Assembly: GCA_028287305.1 (NCBI GenBank)
Contig: JAQBPX010000038.1
Span: 124,001 to 188,000, forward strand
From: Gemmatimonadota bacterium
Lineage (GTDB): Bacteria > Gemmatimonadota > Gemmatimonadetes > Gemmatimonadales > Gemmatimonadaceae
Direction of reading: 5' to 3'
Length of the DNA stretch: 64,000 nt
The notes under the pieces are model-generated. The model was not told the origin of the DNA. It ran no database searches and saw only the letters and a list, made by a program, of their open reading frames with translations. Of this stretch, positions 61,250 through 64,000 are shown piece after piece. The position numbers and the translations under genes were made by a program. Numbering within the stretch: position 1 is the stretch's first letter; every line of letters begins with the position of its first letter.

Positions 61250-62577
61250 TGACGACCCCCGCGCTCTCTGCCGGCGACACCGCCTGGGTGCTCGTCGCTG
61301 CCGCCCTCGTCATGCTGATGCTGCCCGGGCTCGCCTTCTTCTACGGCGGGCTGGTGCGCGGCAAGAATTCGCTCAACGCGATCATGATGAGCCTGGTGCC
61401 GCTCGGCATCGTGTCGGTGCAGTGGGTGGTGGGGGGCTATTCGCTCGCCTTCTCGAACGGCAATCGCTTCATCGGTGGCCTGGACTGGGCGTGGCTCAAC
61501 GGCGTGGGCGGCGCAGCGAATGCGACGTATGCGCCGACGATCCCGCACGCGCTGTTCGCGGTGTTCCAGATGATGTTCGCGGTGATCACCGTGTCGCTGA
61601 TCTCGGGCGCGCTGGTGGAGCGCGTGCGCTTCCCGGTGTACATGATCTTCGCGGTCGCGTGGACCACCCTCGTGTATGATCCCCTCGCCCATTGGGTGTG
61701 GGCGGACGGCGGCTGGCTGCGCACGCTCGGCGCGCTCGACTTCGCCGGCGGCACCGTGGTGCACATCAGCGCCGGCACGTCGGCGCTGGTGGCGGCCCTG
61801 ATCATCGGCCGGCGACGGATGCTCGACCGCGTGGCCCTCGTGCCGCACAACGTGCCCTTCGTGCTGCTCGGCGCGGGACTGCTCTGGTTCGGGTGGTTCG
61901 GCTTCAACGCCGGCTCGGCGCTGGGCGCATCCGAGGTGGCGGTGAGTGCATTCGTGGCCACGCACGTGGCCGCGGCGAGTGCGCTCACGATGTGGGTGCT
62001 GCTCGAGCTCGGACTGCGCGGCCGCGCGACCGCGGTAGGCGCAGCAACTGGCGCGGTGGTGGGGCTGGTGGCGATCACGCCGGCCGCGGGCTTCGTGACG
62101 CCGCCCTCCGCGCTGATCATCGGCGCCCTTGCGGCGGCCGCGAGCTATGGCGCGATGCAGCTGCGCGCCCGCACGCAGCTGGATGACGCGCTCGACGTCT
62201 TCGCCTGCCACGGCGTCGCCGGCATCCTCGGCGCGATCCTGACCGGCGTGTTCGCGAGCAAGGCCGTGAACCCCGCCGGTGCCGACGGACTGCTGGCCGG
62301 CAACCCGGGGCTCGTGGGCATCCAGGCGATCGCCGTGCTTGCCACGATGGCGTTCTCGGGCGCGGTGACGGCGGTCGTGCTGGTGGCCATTCGCGCCTTC
62401 ATGCCGCTGCGCGGCTGGCTGGCGGACGAAGTCTCCGGGCTGGACTGGAGCGAGCATGGCGAGCACGCCTACCACGGTGGCGAGCTGGCGGAGCTGGTGG
62501 GTGGCACCGAGTCGCTTGGACGGAGCGTGGTGGTGCCGTCGATCGAACAGAAGATTCCCGACCGAGAGGCTGCGTAG
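61249..62577 (+). CDS. amt: Ammonium transporter (Amt/MEP/Rh family)
   Basis: A 442-residue membrane protein with eleven hydrophobic helices. The first is AWVLVAAALVMLMLPGLAFFYGG; the VWADGGWLRTLGALDFAGGT segment with its pore environment and the twin histidines (VVHISAG near 172, ACHGVAGILGAIL near 325) identify an active channel. It moves ammonium/ammonia across the inner membrane and is gated by the PII protein encoded immediately upstream. The C-terminal tail after the last helix carries the segment ADEVSGLDWSEHGEHAY, typical of the regulatory tail. A ROK regulator gene follows four bases later. Confidence 0.93.
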   Translation: MTTPALSAGDTAWVLVAAALVMLMLPGLAFFYGGLVRGKNSLNAIMMSLVPLGIVSVQWVVGGYSLAFSNGNRFIGGLDWAWLNGVGGAANATYAPTIPHALFAVFQMMFAVITVSLISGALVERVRFPVYMIFAVAWTTLVYDPLAHWVWADGGWLRTLGALDFAGGTVVHISAGTSALVAALIIGRRRMLDRVALVPHNVPFVLLGAGLLWFGWFGFNAGSALGASEVAVSAFVATHVAAASALTMWVLLELGLRGRATAVGAATGAVVGLVAITPAAGFVTPPSALIIGALAAAASYGAMQLRARTQLDDALDVFACHGVAGILGAILTGVFASKAVNPAGADGLLAGNPGLVGIQAIAVLATMAFSGAVTAVVLVAIRAFMPLRGWLADEVSGLDWSEHGEHAYHGGELAELVGGTESLGRSVVVPSIEQKIPDREAA

Positions 62578-62580
62578 CAC

Positions 62581-63816
62581 ATGCGGAAGATCAACACGCG
62601 CAACTTTCACGTTGCCACGCGCGGCACGCCGCGCGCGTTCAATCGCCAGATCCTGCTGAACCTGATTCGCGAGCACCAGCCGATCTCGCGCGCGGAGCTC
62701 GCGCGCCGGATGGAGATTCGCCGCAGCTCGGTGACCACGTTCGTGCGCGAGCTCGTGGCCAGCGGCGCCATTTACGAGAAGGGCACCGCGCCGGTGGTGC
62801 GGGGACGTCGCCCTACCCTGCTCTTCCTCAAGACCCGCGGCAAGAATGCGATTGCCGTCGACGTGCGCACCGATTTCACCTCGATCTCACTGGCCGACAT
62901 CAGCGGCCGGATCCTGGCCAGCGAGCGCTTTCCGACCCCGGAAAAGCCGGAACAGCTGCTTGAGGAAATCGGTGCACGCGCCGGCGTGCTCACGAGTCAG
63001 TCGCCTGACGGCACCGTGTGCGAGGGACTCGGCATCGTGGTGCCGGGGATGATCGACCGGCGCACGGGTCGAGTGATCTACGCGCCGCGGCTGGGCTGGC
63101 GCGACGTGGACCTCCGCGACCCCCTCGAGGCCATCGTGGGGATGAAGGTCTATCTCGAGAGCGCGCCGATCGCCTGCGCGCTCGCGCGACTGTGGCTGGC
63201 CCCCGAGCAGACGCGCGGCGTGAACAGCTTCGCGTATGTGAGCATCTCCGACGGCATCGGGATGGGACTCGTGGTGGATGGCGAGGTCCTGCGCGGCGAT
63301 TCACACACCGCGGGCGAGCTGGGTCATGTGTCGCTCGACCCGCGCGGCCCGATCTGCGTGTGCGGCAAGCGCGGGTGCTGGGAAGCGCTCGCCGGCAATG
63401 GCGCGACGATCGCCGAGTACACGCGAAGGGTGTCGGGCACGAAGGGGAAGGCGGTGGGCGCGGTGAAGCGCGACCGCGGAGTGGAGCGCATCGGCGTGGA
63501 CGAGATCGTGCGTCGCGCCAAGGGTGGCGAGCCCGCAGCGGTGGCGACGCTGCGCCAGACCGGCAAGCGCATCGGCATCGGCCTGGCGGCGATGGTGAGC
63601 GCGTTCAATCCCGGCCGCATCTTCATCGGCGGTGAAGTGACCGCGGCGTGGGAGCTGCTCGAGCCGCAGATCCGGAAGGCGCTCGAGGAGGGCACGTTGA
63701 CGACCGCCACTCGCGCGACGCAAGTGGTGCCGGATGGCAATCCGGCGGAGTACCGGTTGCTGGGTGCGGTGTCGCTGGTGGCGGCGAGGAACTATGTGGC
63801 GCCGAAGCTGGGGTGA
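62581..63816 (+). CDS. ROK-family transcriptional repressor/sugar-kinase-like regulator
   Basis: A 411-residue protein with an N-terminal winged helix-turn-helix (about residues 20-75, HQPISRAELARRMEIRRSSV) and a ROK domain from about residue 95. The ATP-binding and catalytic loop SISDGIGMGLVVDGEVLRGD is near 225, and the structural zinc site ICVCGKRGCWE near 260 is intact. ROK regulators typically sense sugars and repress catabolic genes. It is only four bases from the amt stop and so may be co-transcribed with nitrogen genes, an uncommon context. The signal is unknown. Confidence 0.87.
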   Translation: MRKINTRNFHVATRGTPRAFNRQILLNLIREHQPISRAELARRMEIRRSSVTTFVRELVASGAIYEKGTAPVVRGRRPTLLFLKTRGKNAIAVDVRTDFTSISLADISGRILASERFPTPEKPEQLLEEIGARAGVLTSQSPDGTVCEGLGIVVPGMIDRRTGRVIYAPRLGWRDVDLRDPLEAIVGMKVYLESAPIACALARLWLAPEQTRGVNSFAYVSISDGIGMGLVVDGEVLRGDSHTAGELGHVSLDPRGPICVCGKRGCWEALAGNGATIAEYTRRVSGTKGKAVGAVKRDRGVERIGVDEIVRRAKGGEPAAVATLRQTGKRIGIGLAAMVSAFNPGRIFIGGEVTAAWELLEPQIRKALEEGTLTTATRATQVVPDGNPAEYRLLGAVSLVAARNYVAPKLG

Positions 63817-64000
63817 GGCGCCTCATGATCACGCCGGAGTTCCTTCGATGAGAGTCCAACCGCAGCGTGAGTCGGGCGCGCCGCACTCGGCGCGGCAGGC
63901 GAGGCGCGCGCCGTGTCAGGGGCGCTTTGGCCAGGGGGACAGCAGCTCGAGTGATCGCGAGTGTTCGTGCCGAAGTTGTGCGGGTGGGGGGACTGCGCTG
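63817..64000. other. Unassigned end of the window
   Basis: An eight-codon frame (63828-63851) and a further frame that is open to the window end (from 63848) show no recognisable homology, ribosome site or codon pattern. I leave both uncalled. Confidence 0.4.

Noticed and set aside
63848-64000. Open frame from an ATG to the window edge
   Set aside because: Its composition is arginine, serine and glutamine rich without hydrophobic core or motif, and there is no ribosome site.

Overview
The window is a dense stretch of bacterial chromosome, roughly two-thirds G+C by eye, with about 58 protein genes, no gap over about 210 bases, and no rRNA, tRNA, CRISPR array, integrase or transposase that I can see. 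The gene mix suggests a Gemmatimonadota-like organism: UbiD/UbiA/UbiE quinone genes, an ETF with an HdrD-type membrane partner, many secreted S9/S41-type peptidases, Big2-type surface proteins, and frequent GTG and overlapping starts. This assignment is an inference; no rRNA or other marker gene confirms it.

Layout. 1-2340 (minus): quinone-tailoring trio (UbiE, UbiD, start of UbiA). 2417-6786 (plus): ECF sigma factor, zinc anti-sigma factor, bactofilin-like membrane protein, toastrack-like secreted protein and a BrkB-type membrane protein, read here as an envelope-stress cassette. 6936-11183 (minus): NrnA, Mrp, a MATE exporter and a SAM hydrolase in one tightly packed operon. 11254-14358 (minus): an amino-acid permease with a leader terminator, and guaB. 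14519-18318 (minus): a DUF1232 protein, a small companion, an M15 peptidase, an L,D-transpeptidase and its apparently inactive paralog. 18480-21298 (plus): gpmI, an outer-membrane barrel and a BON protein. 21436-26024 (plus): PTPS/QueD, MobA, DacB, MoeA and a methyltransferase, mostly overlapping. 26188-28992 (plus): a large Ig-repeat surface protein. 29141-35313 (minus): HdrD-like oxidoreductase, EtfA, EtfB, two pilin-like secreted proteins and a glutaryl-CoA dehydrogenase.

35381-43195: mixed metabolic genes (GNAT, VOC, a membrane FAD oxidoreductase, SprT-like peptidase, phosphoesterase, isocitrate-type dehydrogenase, lipoprotein). 43272-52559: CstA carrier, a tricorn-like S41 peptidase, a convergent glycine-rich repeat protein, an S9 peptidase and the CstA partner YbdD, which together look like a peptide-utilisation locus. 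53231-55817 (minus): cupin, sugar nucleotidyltransferase and MFS carrier. 55894-60646: UbiB kinase, a retropepsin-fold protein without its usual motif, and an aminotransferase/omega-amidase pair. 60851-63816 (plus): an atypical PII protein, Amt and a ROK regulator.

No single genomic island or defence system stands out. The more unusual material lies between the genes. Most convergent or 3' intergenic spaces hold long mirrored inverted repeats. One family (34.0 and 39.8 kb) keeps fixed flanks around a hairpin whose sequence differs between copies while the pairing is preserved. Several genes have a TANNNT box five to eight bases before the start codon, which suggests leaderless mRNAs. Other points of interest are the inactive L,D-transpeptidase paralog, the 16-residue repeat protein, and a PII protein without the usual modification tyrosine.
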